A stretch of 64,000 nt of DNA from Faecalibacterium sp. UBA1771 (GTDB lineage: Bacteria > Bacillota > Clostridia > Oscillospirales > Ruminococcaceae): positions 27,099-91,098 of the forward strand of contig DCGT01000047.1 in the NCBI GenBank assembly GCA_002315315.1, read 5' to 3'. The translations under genes and the position numbers were made by a program. The notes beneath the pieces are model-generated. The model was not told the DNA's origin, did not search any database, and saw nothing but the letters and a program-made list of their open reading frames with translations. Below are positions 37,142 through 46,230 of the stretch, in pieces (within the stretch, counting starts at the first letter, position 1; each line of letters opens with the position of its first letter).

Positions 37142-38335
37142 TCAGCTTTTATTCGGAAGCTTAATTGTCGCGGCATAGGCGCTGTTGCACAGTCCCAACA
37201 CGGCGGACAAGATGAACAGTATCTCCATTCCGAGCGTTTTCCAAATCCAGCCTCCGAACAATGCAATCAGAATTGTAATAAGATGGTTGACCGAAATTCC
37301 GGTCGATATGGTAGCTCTGACCTCATCATCGCTATCCGATAGGTCCTGAACATAAACGTTAGACGCCATAGAAGCGAGCGAAATCACCGAATCCAATATA
37401 TAGTTGACGCAGCAAACTATGTATGCGACATTGTGAGGGAATATGTGGTGAGCAAACCCGTAGAAGAAGCATACGACCACAAGTATAATCGTATCGGAAA
37501 TCATTACAACCTTATATCCGAGCTTGTCGATTATTCTGCCGACCCACGGAGAAGCAATGAAACAGCAAACCGCCGAGATGGCGAACAGCAGACTGATTGC
37601 GGTGGTGCTCGCACCGTAGAATAGGATAAGCACATAAGGTCCGAAGGTCATAAACACCTGCTTGCGTGCGCCGTAGAAAACCTCGAGGAAATAGTATTTT
37701 GTATATTTCTTGTTGAAATAAAAGCGGCTCTTATTCTTATCGGCGGCACTTTTGCCGGTCAGCTTTGTTCCGGCGAGCGTACCGAGTGCAATAACCACAA
37801 ACGCCGCCCAAAATACACCTTTAAACGACGCCTGCGTTTCGCTGACAAGCAAAAACAGCCCTGCAACTGCAAGGTAGCTTATCAACGTACCGATATGATT
37901 AACCGAGCTTTGCAGACCGAGCGCCTCTCCTCCTCTGCCCGGCTTTGAATACTCAAGTGTCAGCGTGCTTTTCATACCGAGCTGCATATGTTCACCGAGT
38001 GAAAAAACAAAAATTGCAATCGTAACTAAAACCTTGTCGGGCGGTAAAACGGCGTGCATCGCCATACCCCCGAGCATTACAAGCGCTCCGAGCTTAAAAA
38101 TTGACTCGGCAGACAGCATATAGAACACAGCCAGCAGCAGAACAAGTGCAAGACCCGGCAATTCACGGAAAAACTCGATAACACCGCGATCGAACTCTTC
38201 TACACCTACTATCTCGGCAAGGTAGTTGCTGATAACTCCCTGATACAGACCACAGCCGAGACTGAATGTCAGAATAGACAAAAACAGCGGCTTGTATTTT
38301 GAATCCTCTTTAAAAACATCGCTTAGCTTTCGCAT
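37142..38335 (-). CDS. Major facilitator superfamily transporter
   Basis: A 397-residue protein with about twelve hydrophobic segments in two halves. The first segment, FLSILTFSLGCGLYQGVISNYLAEIVG, and the loop after it are typical of MFS carriers; SPWVGRIIDKLGYKVVMISD is the mid-protein equivalent of the MFS loop motif GxxxDRxGRR. The substrate is not evident. It is a single gene with its own promoter and lies convergent with the nonulosonate operon, so an export role for that pathway is possible but not shown. Confidence 0.85.
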   Translation of the reverse strand: MRKLSDVFKEDSKYKPLFLSILTFSLGCGLYQGVISNYLAEIVGVEEFDRGVIEFFRELPGLALVLLLAVFYMLSAESIFKLGALVMLGGMAMHAVLPPDKVLVTIAIFVFSLGEHMQLGMKSTLTLEYSKPGRGGEALGLQSSVNHIGTLISYLAVAGLFLLVSETQASFKGVFWAAFVVIALGTLAGTKLTGKSAADKNKSRFYFNKKYTKYYFLEVFYGARKQVFMTFGPYVLILFYGASTTAISLLFAISAVCCFIASPWVGRIIDKLGYKVVMISDTIILVVVCFFYGFAHHIFPHNVAYIVCCVNYILDSVISLASMASNVYVQDLSDSDDEVRATISTGISVNHLITILIALFGGWIWKTLGMEILFILSAVLGLCNSAYAATIKLPNKS

Positions 38336-38391
38336 AATAACCCCTTTTCAGCCGTCCCGCATACGACCTTTTTATATAAATACATTTATAT

Positions 38392-38419
38392 ATTTTATTC
38401 TGTAAAATTACCGTGTCAA
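38392..38419 (-). promoter_or_regulatory. Promoter of the MFS gene
   Basis: On the minus strand a perfect TTGACA (38414-38419), 16-nt spacer, TAAAAT (38392-38397), about 55 nt before the start. Confidence 0.65.
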
Positions 38420-38513
38420 GCAGATATCTTATACTTTTTTTCAACTGCCTCGGAAATAACGAATTGCAACGAAATACCGACAAAGATTATCTCAAAAATA
38501 GTCGCTTTATGCA

Positions 38514-38542
38514 TTGTTAATTGACTGATTGTATGATAAAAT
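38514..38542 (+). promoter_or_regulatory. Promoter of upp
   Basis: TTGTTA (38514-38519), 17-nt spacer, TAAAAT (38537-38542). A second choice, TTGACT at 38521 with CATAAC, is weaker. Confidence 0.5.
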
Positions 38543-38577
38543 CATAACAAATAAAATACCTCGGGAGGGTTATTATA

Positions 38578-39213
38578 ATGCAGAATAAAAACGCTTTTGT
38601 TTTTGAACATCCTCTCATTCAGCACAAACTGTCGCTGATGAGAAACAAGGAAACTTCCACCAAGGATTTCCGCGAGCTGGTCGACGAAGTATCTATGCTT
38701 ATGGCATACGAAGTCACCCGTGACCTCAAGCTTACCGATGTTGAAATCGAAACACCCATCGCTAAAATGACAGCCAAAATGCTTGCCGACCGTCAGATAG
38801 TGCTTGTACCCATTCTCCGCGCCGGTCTCGGTATGGTCAGCGGTATCCAAAAGCTTATCCCGACCGCCAAGGTAGGTCATATAGGTCTTTACCGTGACCC
38901 CGATACTCATCTGCCGGTAGAATATTACAGTAAAATGCCCGCAGACCTTGACAAGAGCACCGTCATCGTCGTCGACCCGATGTTCGCCACAGGCGGCTCT
39001 GCTACCGCCGCAATCGAGCTGCTCAAAGCCAAGGGTGCTTCTGACCTGCGTTTGGTCTGCATCATTGCCGCCCAGCCCGCTATCGACCGTATGAGTGCAG
39101 AGCATCCCGATGTCCCCATCTTCTGCGGTGCTGTTGATGACCATCTGAACGAAAACGATTACATAGTTCCCGGTCTCGGCGACGCCGGAGACAGAATTTT
39201 CGGAACAAAATAA
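38578..39213 (+). CDS. upp: Uracil phosphoribosyltransferase
   Basis: Salvages uracil by joining it to PRPP to give UMP. The 211-residue protein shows [14 protein letters not shown] [14 protein letters not shown], the PRPP loop [19 protein letters not shown] (Phe in place of the usual Leu/Met) and the C-terminal [11 protein letters not shown]. Length is normal. A strong GGGAGGG site lies upstream of the ATG. The HAD phosphatase gene follows 66 nt downstream and may share the transcript. No attenuator of the PyrR type is apparent in the leader. Confidence 0.97.
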   Translation: MQNKNAFVFEHPLIQHKLSLMRNKETSTKDFRELVDEVSMLMAYEVTRDLKLTDVEIETPIAKMTAKMLADRQIVLVPILRAGLGMVSGIQKLIPTAKVGHIGLYRDPDTHLPVEYYSKMPADLDKSTVIVVDPMFATGGSATAAIELLKAKGASDLRLVCIIAAQPAIDRMSAEHPDVPIFCGAVDDHLNENDYIVPGLGDAGDRIFGTK

Positions 39214-39279
39214 CCTCCCGTAAAACAGCCTGTGAACCGCTCAATTTCTTGGGCGGTTCTGTTATGAAAGGATAAATTT

Positions 39280-40110
39280 ATGAAATACAAGCTCATAGCA
39301 AGTGACCTTGACGGCACTCTGCTCAACGATGCAAAGCAGATTTCTCCCCGTACCGAAGCAGCACTCAAGGCGGCGGCGGAAAAAGGCGTGGTAATTGTTC
39401 CCGCCACCGGGCGTTCTCTGCTCGGCGTACCCGATATGATTAAGAACTACCCTTATGTTGACTATGTAATGACTTCAAACGGTGCTCTTGCCTACAACCT
39501 TAAAGAAAAGAAAAATCTCTATGTTGAGCCGCTCGCACATGAGATAATCTTTAAGGTAATGGATCTGCTCGAGCCTTACGGCGCAATGTGGCATCTGTTT
39601 GCGGAAAAGACAGTATATTATGAGTATCACGGCAAGCAGCCCGGCAGAGGTTTGCCGCCCGATCTGCAGGGCAACCCATATCTTCCTGCGCCGCTTCAGC
39701 CCGATATGAGAACATATCTCGAAAATCACCCCGAATTTACAGTAGAAAAAATAGACGTTTATTTCAATGAGCCTTCCGAGCGCTGGAAGGTTTGGAATAT
39801 AGTAGAAACATGGGACAATGTTTCTATCGCCGCCGCATTTGACTACAATATGGAGGTTAATGCCAAGCAGGGCGACAAGGGCAACGGTCTTATCCGTCTC
39901 GGACGCGAGTTGGGCATCAAGCCCGAGGAAATGATCGCATTCGGCGACGGTCTCAATGATATTCTCCTTCTCAAAGCCGCCGGTATGCCCGTTGCCGTCG
40001 CAAATGCTGTCCCCGAGCTTAAAACCGTTGCCAAGGAAATAACCCTTTCCAACGACGAGGACGGCGTGGCAATTGCCATAGAAAAGTACGTTTTAAACGA
40101 AGAAAACTGA
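39280..40110 (+). CDS. Cof-type HAD-superfamily hydrolase
   Basis: A 276-residue phosphatase of the Cof/HAD-IIB group, acting on sugar phosphates or cofactor phosphates. The nucleophile motif is SDLDGTLL (Asp9, acid-base Asp11), followed by PATGRSLLGV (motif II Thr) , a mobile C2 cap (about 85-190) and GDKGNGLIRLGRELGI with the motif III Lys and GDGLNDILLLKAAG with the metal-binding Asp pair. All catalytic positions are intact. Substrate unknown. GAAAGG precedes the ATG. Confidence 0.93.
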   Translation: MKYKLIASDLDGTLLNDAKQISPRTEAALKAAAEKGVVIVPATGRSLLGVPDMIKNYPYVDYVMTSNGALAYNLKEKKNLYVEPLAHEIIFKVMDLLEPYGAMWHLFAEKTVYYEYHGKQPGRGLPPDLQGNPYLPAPLQPDMRTYLENHPEFTVEKIDVYFNEPSERWKVWNIVETWDNVSIAAAFDYNMEVNAKQGDKGNGLIRLGRELGIKPEEMIAFGDGLNDILLLKAAGMPVAVANAVPELKTVAKEITLSNDEDGVAIAIEKYVLNEEN

Positions 40111-40143
40111 TTTTGAACCCTAAAACCGAATAATATTAATCAT

Positions 40144-40198
40144 AACCGTTCGTTTACTGTGTTATCAAGTAACCAAATAAACGAACGGTTAGTTTTTT
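40144..40198 (+). terminator. Terminator after the HAD hydrolase gene
   Basis: A perfect 13-bp inverted repeat, AACCGTTCGTTTA (40144-40156) and TAAACGAACGGTT (40178-40190), followed by a T run. Confidence 0.88.
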
Positions 40199-40234
40199 AA
40201 TATATTTATTATATATTACAATTTGTATAATATA

Positions 40235-40495
40235 TGCCTGTACTCTTAGGTATAATTACCGTTGTTAAAGTAATTCAACCAAACTTGTAAAGGAACGTGG
40301 CAAATTGCTCCGTTTTTACCGGCAAAGAGTAGAAAGCAATACCATACAAAACCGTTTGGTAAGGTGCTGCAAGTGCAATTAATGCTCGTTTACGCTTCAA
40401 AATAGTAAACGGATGTATATCTCGCATAGCTCAAAAATGCAGGAATATTCTGGTAATTTTGCTATGCAAAAAACTGCATAATAGTAATTTTTTGG
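40235..40495 (+). ncRNA. Candidate structured RNA, unassigned
   Basis: Between two coding genes lies about 260 nt with a TATAAT (40226-40231) at its head and several paired segments: TACTCTT (40241-40247) with AAGAGTA (40325-40331); TACCATAC with GTTTGGTA (40340-40361, one mismatch); CGTTTAC with GTAAACG (40387-40411); CATAGC plus AAAA with TTTT plus GCTATG (40425-40466); and TATGCA with TGCATA (40463-40480), followed by T6 (40488-40493). The last two stems overlap and are alternatives. I could not match it to 6S, SRP, tmRNA, RNase P or a known riboswitch. It could equally be a long untranslated leader. Confidence 0.35.
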
Positions 40496-40530
40496 AAATT
40501 ATCCGAAGCTGCCGCAAAACACGATTTCTC

Positions 40531-40559
40531 TTGCTACAAAATGATGTTTAGTATATAAT
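40531..40559 (+). promoter_or_regulatory. Promoter of the 342-residue lipoprotein gene
   Basis: TTGCTA (40531-40536), 17-nt spacer, perfect TATAAT (40554-40559). Confidence 0.7.
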
Positions 40560-40603
40560 ATATGATATATTATTATGTAAAGAACGGCACGGAGGTGCTT
40601 ATT

Positions 40604-41632
40604 TTGAAGAAGATAATCGCTCTGATTACCGCTATTGCGGTTTCATTTATGTTGTGCGGATGCTATAATCCTATGATAGTCGGCACCGGCGACGGCATCG
40701 AGATACCGGCAGGAATATACCTTTATTATCAGCTTGTTGCCGCCGATAATGCTATGGTTTACGGCGACAGTTATGTTTCCGACCTGAAAACCGTATACGA
40801 AATGCAGATTGAGGATGTTTCAGGTCGCCAATGGATAGCTCGCGAAACGGTAGACGGTCTGCGTGAATACATATTTTTGGAAGAAGAATTTGACCGGCTC
40901 GGAATCGAAATAACCGACGATGAGCAATTGAATTTCACATATATGATTTACAGCAATTGGAACAGCAATTCATCTGTATTTACGCGCAACGGGATAGGCT
41001 ATGAAAGCTACACCAAAGCGGCAATGAACAGCTACAAAAAGAGTATGATTCTTGAAGCACTGTACATAGATGACGGTGCGGAGTTCAAGGTTCCGGATAA
41101 CAAAATTGCCGATGAGTACGACCGCTTGTACTGTACGGCAACCGTCATGGAGCTTCCAATGTCCTATTCTGCATACAACGAGCTTGGTGTCGACGGAATT
41201 GCGGAGCTTCGTGCAGACACCGAAAAAATGGTAGCAGCTCTCAAAAGCGGCAAGAGCTATGAGGAAGCATTCAATCAATATGCTGACCCGCTCTTTGAGC
41301 TTGCACGACACGAAAAAGCCGAGTTCCACCAGTATATCGACACCGATTTGACACTTAAGCAGGGTACGACCGACCTTGACAGCCGAGTTGTCAATGCTCT
41401 CTTTGAGCTTGAGCCGGGTGAGTTCGACTACTTCCTCGACTACACTCATATCTACATTTTCGGCAGAGAAACCAACGATGCCGACGCATGGCAAGAGCAC
41501 ACCTATGAAATGGTCGAATCGCTTGTCAGTGATGAATTCAATGACTATATAGAGGGCGGTAAAGACTCGGTAAACCTCAATCTTGACCAAAAAGCCGTCA
41601 GCTACTATTCTCTCGACAAAGTAATTATGTAA
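40604..41632 (+). CDS. Predicted lipoprotein, TTG start
   Basis: A 342-residue lipoprotein. The start is the TTG at 40604: GGAGGT lies exactly seven bases upstream, and starting there yields a textbook signal, MKKIIALITAIAVSFMLCGC, with lipid-modified Cys20. An ATG 14 codons earlier (40562) lies at the promoter and has no ribosome binding site. The mature part is helical and acidic, with LEEEFDRLGIEITDDEQLNF and later VVNALFELEPGEFDYFL; the latter recalls the end of parvulin/PrsA-like foldases, but a clear isomerase domain cannot be made out. Role unknown, outer face of the membrane. Confidence 0.82.
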   Translation: MKKIIALITAIAVSFMLCGCYNPMIVGTGDGIEIPAGIYLYYQLVAADNAMVYGDSYVSDLKTVYEMQIEDVSGRQWIARETVDGLREYIFLEEEFDRLGIEITDDEQLNFTYMIYSNWNSNSSVFTRNGIGYESYTKAAMNSYKKSMILEALYIDDGAEFKVPDNKIADEYDRLYCTATVMELPMSYSAYNELGVDGIAELRADTEKMVAALKSGKSYEEAFNQYADPLFELARHEKAEFHQYIDTDLTLKQGTTDLDSRVVNALFELEPGEFDYFLDYTHIYIFGRETNDADAWQEHTYEMVESLVSDEFNDYIEGGKDSVNLNLDQKAVSYYSLDKVIM

Positions 41633-41651
41633 GATATATAAACGAAAAAAA

Positions 41652-41682
41652 CAGCCGTCGCTTCAACAAAAGCGGCGGCTTT
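41652..41682. terminator. Terminator between the lipoprotein gene and mnmE
   Basis: AGCCGTCGCT pairs with AGCGGCGGCT (one G-T pair), flanked by A and T runs, so it may serve both converging genes. Confidence 0.75.
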
Positions 41683-41739
41683 AATAATTTACAATACGTA
41701 TTCGGCTTGTTGACCGTGTCAATCGACTGTGAATTTAAT

Positions 41740-43110
41740 TTATTTTCCAACACAGAATCTGCTGAAAACCTCGTCTAAGACAGCTTCTACGGGATTTTCC
41801 CCGTCAAGCTCGCAAAGTGACTCAATCGCTTCCGAAATACTTGCATAAGCTGCGTCGAAAGCATTATCACGCAATGCATCGAGCGCATTTTTTACGGCAA
41901 CGGCGGCGGCGGCGGTACACCGTCGCTGACGCTCGGTGGCAAGTACCGGCTCATCGGGTGACAGTTTAGCCGCACCGCTCTGTTCCTTTATCGCCTGTTC
42001 AAGTAATGGCAATGAATCGGGATTCATTGCACTTATATACACTACATTGCCGAAACTGTCCTCGATAAATCTGCGGTCTAATTTATCATCCAAATCGGTC
42101 TTATTTACAATGGCGACGGTCTGTCTGTCCTTCAATCGTTCGATAAGCTTTTTATCGTCGCCCGACAGCTCGCGGGAATTGTCAAAGACGGCAAGAATGA
42201 GCGCCGACTGCTCCATGCTCTTTATGGCGCGGCTCACACCCTCCTGCTCAATAATATCGGAGCTGTCATGAATTCCCGCCGTATCGGACAAAATCAGCGT
42301 AAGACCCGCCAAACGAACTCTCTGCTCCAGCACGTCTCTTGTCGTACCGGCAATAGGCGCAACAATTGCGCGTTCATATCCCGACATCAGATTCATCAGC
42401 GTGCTTTTGCCTACGTTCGGACTTCCGACAATAGTAACGGGAATTCCTCTGAGCACCGCTCGCCCACTCTCGTAGGAATCGACTAACCTCTTCAGGACTG
42501 AGCAGATATTCGCAAGCTCTGTCGACAGCTCCGCAGTATCTACCTCCTCAACATCCTCCTCAGGAAAATCAATTCCGGCGGCAATAGCGCTCTGAATTAC
42601 GATTAATTGCTGCTTAATTTCGAGTGTACGGCGATGAAGCTCACCGTCGACAAGAGAAGCGGCAGCGGCTTCTCCCTGCCGCGATGACGCTGAGATCAGC
42701 TCTGCGACAGCTTCAGCCTCGGTCAACGACATCTTACCGTTCTCGAATGCACGGCGTGTAAATTCGCCGGCGGCGGCAGGCTCGGCTCCCTCATCGAGTA
42801 AACGGCGAAGAGTGCGTTCAAGGACAATTTCTCCGCCGTGGCATTGAATTTCGACAACATCCTCACCAGTATAGCTTTTCGGAGCGCGAAAAACAAGGGC
42901 AATCGCGCGGTCGATTATCCTGCCGTCTGCATCCCGCACACGACCGAGTCTCACGGTATATCCTCTCGCAGACACTAACGGTTTTTTATCGTCGGCAAAA
43001 AACACTCTGTCGGCAATTTCCGCCGCACGGTCACCCGACAGCCTGACAACGCCGATTGCACCCTCTCCTGCCGGAGTAGCGACCGCCGCTATCGTATTCT
43101 CATAATACAT
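41740..43110 (-). CDS. mnmE: tRNA uridine-5-carboxymethylaminomethyl modification GTPase
   Basis: Works with MnmG to modify the wobble uridine of certain tRNAs. The 456-residue protein has the N-terminal tetrahydrofolate-binding domain (TIAAVATPAGEGAIGVVRLSG), the helical domain, and an inserted G domain with GSPNVGKSTLMN, the TTRD switch, DTAGIHDSSD and NKTD. It ends in FCVGK, the conserved C-x-G-K with the catalytic Cys. The start has AGGTG upstream. In many Bacillota it follows jag directly and precedes mnmG; here it is separated from jag by 337 nt with a terminator, and mnmG is not adjacent. Confidence 0.97.
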   Translation of the reverse strand: MYYENTIAAVATPAGEGAIGVVRLSGDRAAEIADRVFFADDKKPLVSARGYTVRLGRVRDADGRIIDRAIALVFRAPKSYTGEDVVEIQCHGGEIVLERTLRRLLDEGAEPAAAGEFTRRAFENGKMSLTEAEAVAELISASSRQGEAAAASLVDGELHRRTLEIKQQLIVIQSAIAAGIDFPEEDVEEVDTAELSTELANICSVLKRLVDSYESGRAVLRGIPVTIVGSPNVGKSTLMNLMSGYERAIVAPIAGTTRDVLEQRVRLAGLTLILSDTAGIHDSSDIIEQEGVSRAIKSMEQSALILAVFDNSRELSGDDKKLIERLKDRQTVAIVNKTDLDDKLDRRFIEDSFGNVVYISAMNPDSLPLLEQAIKEQSGAAKLSPDEPVLATERQRRCTAAAAVAVKNALDALRDNAFDAAYASISEAIESLCELDGENPVEAVLDEVFSRFCVGK

Positions 43111-43447
43111 ACAAGCACCTGCCTTAAAGCTTTATTTCCGAATCTCGATATGAAATACAGCGCTTCGCTCCGCATCTCACAGGCTTTTATATAAGCTTAA
43201 CCGAATTTTTATAATTCTGTTTCGCAGACCTCAATAATAAATGTTAGTCAAGGTACTTACTTCGGTAATCACACCACATAAGCATCATTGTCTTACATAT
43301 CGTCTAAATAGATTTATTCCGTTTTCCGATTACTAATAGGATATTTTACAATAAATTTGAGCAAAGAAAAAGAGGTGTGCGGAATTTCTCTCACACCTCT
43401 TTTGAACATTCTTGCGGCTTAATGTCGAAAACTCACCGTATCAAAGC
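43111..43447. other. Intergenic region between mnmE and jag
   Basis: Contains the jag terminator (43368-43403) and presumably the mnmE promoter. I see no convincing -35/-10 pair, no coding frame and no repeat in the remaining AT-rich sequence. Confidence 0.5.
43368..43403 (-). terminator. Terminator of the rpmH-rnpA-yidD-yidC-jag operon
   Basis: AAAAGAGGTGTG (43368-43379) and CACACCTCTTTT (43392-43403) form a perfect 12-bp stem; on the minus strand it is followed by T-rich sequence. Confidence 0.88.
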
Positions 43448-44587
43448 TTAAAACTCGATTTTCTGATAAAGCAGCTTTTCGGAATCGTTTCCTGCAGGAT
43501 TCTCCGCGGGCTTTTCAGCAGGCTTTTCGGACGACGCCGTGCTGCCGGCTGCTTCGGTGCGCTCTGCCGACGGCTTTGTACCGCCGGAACGGGCATATCC
43601 GCCTCGCGGATTGCGGTTGCCGCCTCTGCCGGAATTGTTATAGCGGTTGCCGCCCGAGCGACGGTCATCGTTGTAACGTCTGCTTCCGACAAGCGAAATA
43701 ACCACACGGCGGTTGGGGTCTTCACCGACCGACTCGGACTTGACGCCGTCGATTTTCTGAATGGTGCTGTGAACGATTCTACGCTCATAGGGATTCATCG
43801 GCTCAAGGGTCTGGCTATGATGTGTCTTTTTTACCTTGGCGGCAATTTTCTTTGCCAGCTCCTCAAGGGTCTTTTCGCGCTTACTGCGGTAATTGGCAAC
43901 ATCTATGGAAATCTTGCAGTAATCCTTGCCGGTGCGATTGCTTACCAGCAGGCAAAGATACTGCAGAGCATCCATTGTCTCTCCGCGTCTGCCTATAAGA
44001 ATTGCAGCATCATCGCCGTCAATAACGAATTTTACACCGTTTTCGGTTTCAAACGCCTTATATTCAAGGCGTGCGGCTCCGAGACCGTCGGCAATCATTT
44101 TGAGGTAATCAAAAGCGGCGGCGGCGGCTTCAGGAAGCTTATCAAGTGCAATTTCAACCTCGGGAACGGCAGTAACGGACTCAGCCTCAACTTCAGCGTC
44201 AGCCGGCTCGACCGGCTCAGCGGCTTTTGGTTCGGGCTTTTTCTCTACGGTCTTAGGCTCTGCTTTTTTCTGCTCTACAGGCTTGTCCTGCTTCTTGGGA
44301 CGATCGTTTTTCTTCTGCTCGTCCGTTTTCTTTTCGGGAGAGGGCTGTTCCTTGGCGGGCTTTTCAGTCTTTTTCTCCTCGGCGCGGAACAGATCCTTTA
44401 CCGAAAACTCCTCTTCCTCCTCGTAATAAACACGAACCTTGGCGGGAATAGAACCGAACAGACGCTTTTTTCCCATATCGAGGATTTCATAATGAACATT
44501 ATAATCATCAAGACTTTTGCCGAGTTGACGGTATCCCTCTTCTTTTGCGGCATCAACTGTTTTTCCGGTAGCTATAACTTCAATCAT
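43448..44587 (-). CDS. jag: Jag/SpoIIIJ-associated RNA-binding protein
   Basis: A cytoplasmic RNA-binding protein (KhpB/Jag) linked to cell wall and YidC function. The start is the ATG at 44587 (MIEVIATGKTVDAAKEEGYRQ, AAGGAA upstream), giving 379 residues, longer than typical. Domains: an N-terminal Jag_N (1-55), a long Lys/Glu/Pro-rich linker (about 65-145), a KH domain (about 175-240, IDGDDAAILIGRRGETMDALQ) and R3H (MNPYERRIVHSTIQ), then a Gly/Arg/Asn-rich tail (RRSGGNRYNNSGRGGNRNPRGG), possibly a further RNA contact. It lies 42 nt after yidC. Confidence 0.94.
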   Translation of the reverse strand: MIEVIATGKTVDAAKEEGYRQLGKSLDDYNVHYEILDMGKKRLFGSIPAKVRVYYEEEEEFSVKDLFRAEEKKTEKPAKEQPSPEKKTDEQKKNDRPKKQDKPVEQKKAEPKTVEKKPEPKAAEPVEPADAEVEAESVTAVPEVEIALDKLPEAAAAAFDYLKMIADGLGAARLEYKAFETENGVKFVIDGDDAAILIGRRGETMDALQYLCLLVSNRTGKDYCKISIDVANYRSKREKTLEELAKKIAAKVKKTHHSQTLEPMNPYERRIVHSTIQKIDGVKSESVGEDPNRRVVISLVGSRRYNDDRRSGGNRYNNSGRGGNRNPRGGYARSGGTKPSAERTEAAGSTASSEKPAEKPAENPAGNDSEKLLYQKIEF

Positions 44588-44629
44588 TTGCAATTTCCTT
44601 TCGTAAGCTTTATTTTTCCGAATATTCAA

Positions 44630-45778
44630 TCAGTCGTTGTGTTCAACGGAATAAGGCGAATCATCTTCAACATTCTTTATTTTGGCGTTGTCCGATTCGG
44701 TAATCTCGTTGGAATAACGTTCCTTGTCGATTTCACGTGCTTTTTGCAGGCGGTAACGTGCCATTTCGGAGGCTGACAGCTCCTTTACGACCTTTTCGCC
44801 CTTTTCATTGGTAGCAACAACCTTGCGTGCATTCTTCTTTGCTTCCTTCTGCTTTCTGATCTTTTCCTCTGCCTCGGCGCGAATTGTGTCGGCATTGACC
44901 ATTTTGCGGAGCAGGAAGGACTGAGCGATAATAATAAGGTTGGAGAATCCCCAATAGAGAGAGAATCCGACGGGGAAACGGAAAGAGAAGATAGCGAACA
45001 TTACACTGGAAACGGCCATCATCATAATGCTTGAGCGCATCGAGGTCTTGTCGCGGGTGCCGCCGGCGGCAGACATTGTAATAATGGTCGAGATAACCAT
45101 TGTGAGAATAGAGAAGATGGGGATAAGGACGATGGGCCAAATGCCGGCGCCGTTTTGTCCCGGAATAGACCAAAGATTTATGCTGCCGATGGACATATCA
45201 AGGTCATTGATTTTGTCGATATACTGTTGCCAGTCGGGGTGACCGGTAAGAAGATTGACAAAAAGCCCGGATTCGGTCTTGACCTTTTCGATGATATAGG
45301 TTTCTATCATACGGGTCGATGTTGAATCGGTACCGACAAGAGGCTGAACAATATCGGTCAGTGCGTTAATAACTTCCGTGGGTATTCTTATCATATAGGT
45401 CAGCGGACGGTAGATGACCTCGATAAGACCGAAGATGATGGGGAACTGAATGAGAAGCGGCAGGCATCCGGCAGTGGGACTATAACCGTATTCCTGCTGC
45501 ATTTTCGCCATTTCCTCGCTCTGCTTCTGTCTGTCATTGGCGTATTTTTTGGTAATCTCGTCAATAAACGGCTTGTAAGCGGCGGAAATGGCTGTCTGAC
45601 GCTGCTGCTTAAGGGACAGCGGAAACATCAGCGCCTTGGTTACCACCGTGAACAGGAACATGGCAAAGACATAAGCCAGCGGGAGATGGAGCAGAGAATC
45701 AACAAAGATATAGCAATACTTCATAATTAATCCGAGAGGTATCGCTATAACGCTCCAAAGTGTGTTAAAGATATTCAT
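44630..45778 (-). CDS. yidC: YidC/Oxa1 family membrane protein insertase
   Basis: Inserts membrane proteins with or without the Sec machinery. The 382-residue protein has the five-segment Oxa1 core: LAYVFAMFLFTVVTKALMFPLSLKQQR with the cytosolic hairpin that follows, GYSPTAGCLPLLIQFPIIFGL, and the last pair FSFRFPVGFSLYWGFSNLIIIAQSF. The first loop between segments three and four is longer than usual. No lipobox is present at the N-terminus. The C-terminal about 80 residues are charged and could contact ribosomes. It is preceded by AGGAGGAAATAA and followed by jag in the operon. Confidence 0.96.
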   Translation of the reverse strand: MNIFNTLWSVIAIPLGLIMKYCYIFVDSLLHLPLAYVFAMFLFTVVTKALMFPLSLKQQRQTAISAAYKPFIDEITKKYANDRQKQSEEMAKMQQEYGYSPTAGCLPLLIQFPIIFGLIEVIYRPLTYMIRIPTEVINALTDIVQPLVGTDSTSTRMIETYIIEKVKTESGLFVNLLTGHPDWQQYIDKINDLDMSIGSINLWSIPGQNGAGIWPIVLIPIFSILTMVISTIITMSAAGGTRDKTSMRSSIMMMAVSSVMFAIFSFRFPVGFSLYWGFSNLIIIAQSFLLRKMVNADTIRAEAEEKIRKQKEAKKNARKVVATNEKGEKVVKELSASEMARYRLQKAREIDKERYSNEITESDNAKIKNVEDDSPYSVEHND

Positions 45779-45975
45779 TTATTTCCTCCTGAAAAGGTTT
45801 TTAACGGTATTAATACGGCAATCCGACCGTGGCATACTGTCGGCGTAAAAATTGAACAAAGTCTACTTCGATATATAGGTAAAAATATGGTTTTCGGCAA
45901 AACGGTTAAAAACAAAAAACTTTTCAATACAGCAAAGCTAAGCTCTTCCTTTCGGTGAGCTTTAATTTCGGCGTC

Positions 45976-46230
45976 TCACTGCGGTTTATTCAGTCGTTGC
46001 CGTTTTTTTCTTTTTCTCGGCGGCACGGGGTCATATCCCTGACCTCCGAACGGATTACACCGCAAGACACGGCGTATTGCCAAAAATGTTCCGCACAGCG
46101 TCCCCCACTCTTGAATTGCTTCAATGGCATACTGTGAGCAGGTGGGGATAAAACGGCAGTTTTTTCCGAGATGCGGCGAAAGGTATTTTTGATATTGCCT
46201 TATAAAAAAAATCAACACCGTGCCTATCAA
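45976..46230 (-). CDS. yidD: Membrane protein insertion efficiency factor YidD
   Basis: A small accessory protein of YidC-dependent insertion. The 84-residue protein shows the family sequence IRQYQKYLSPHLGKNCRFIPTCSQYAIEAI and RRVLRCNPFGGQGYDPVP with three conserved cysteines. Its start overlaps the rnpA stop (ATGA). The basic tail (RKRKKRQR) fits binding to the membrane surface. The 197 nt before yidC contains a short AAGCTC/GAGCTT hairpin (about 45940-45962) but no clear terminator, so transcription probably continues into yidC. Confidence 0.95.
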   Translation of the reverse strand: MIGTVLIFFIRQYQKYLSPHLGKNCRFIPTCSQYAIEAIQEWGTLCGTFLAIRRVLRCNPFGGQGYDPVPPRKRKKRQRLNKPQ

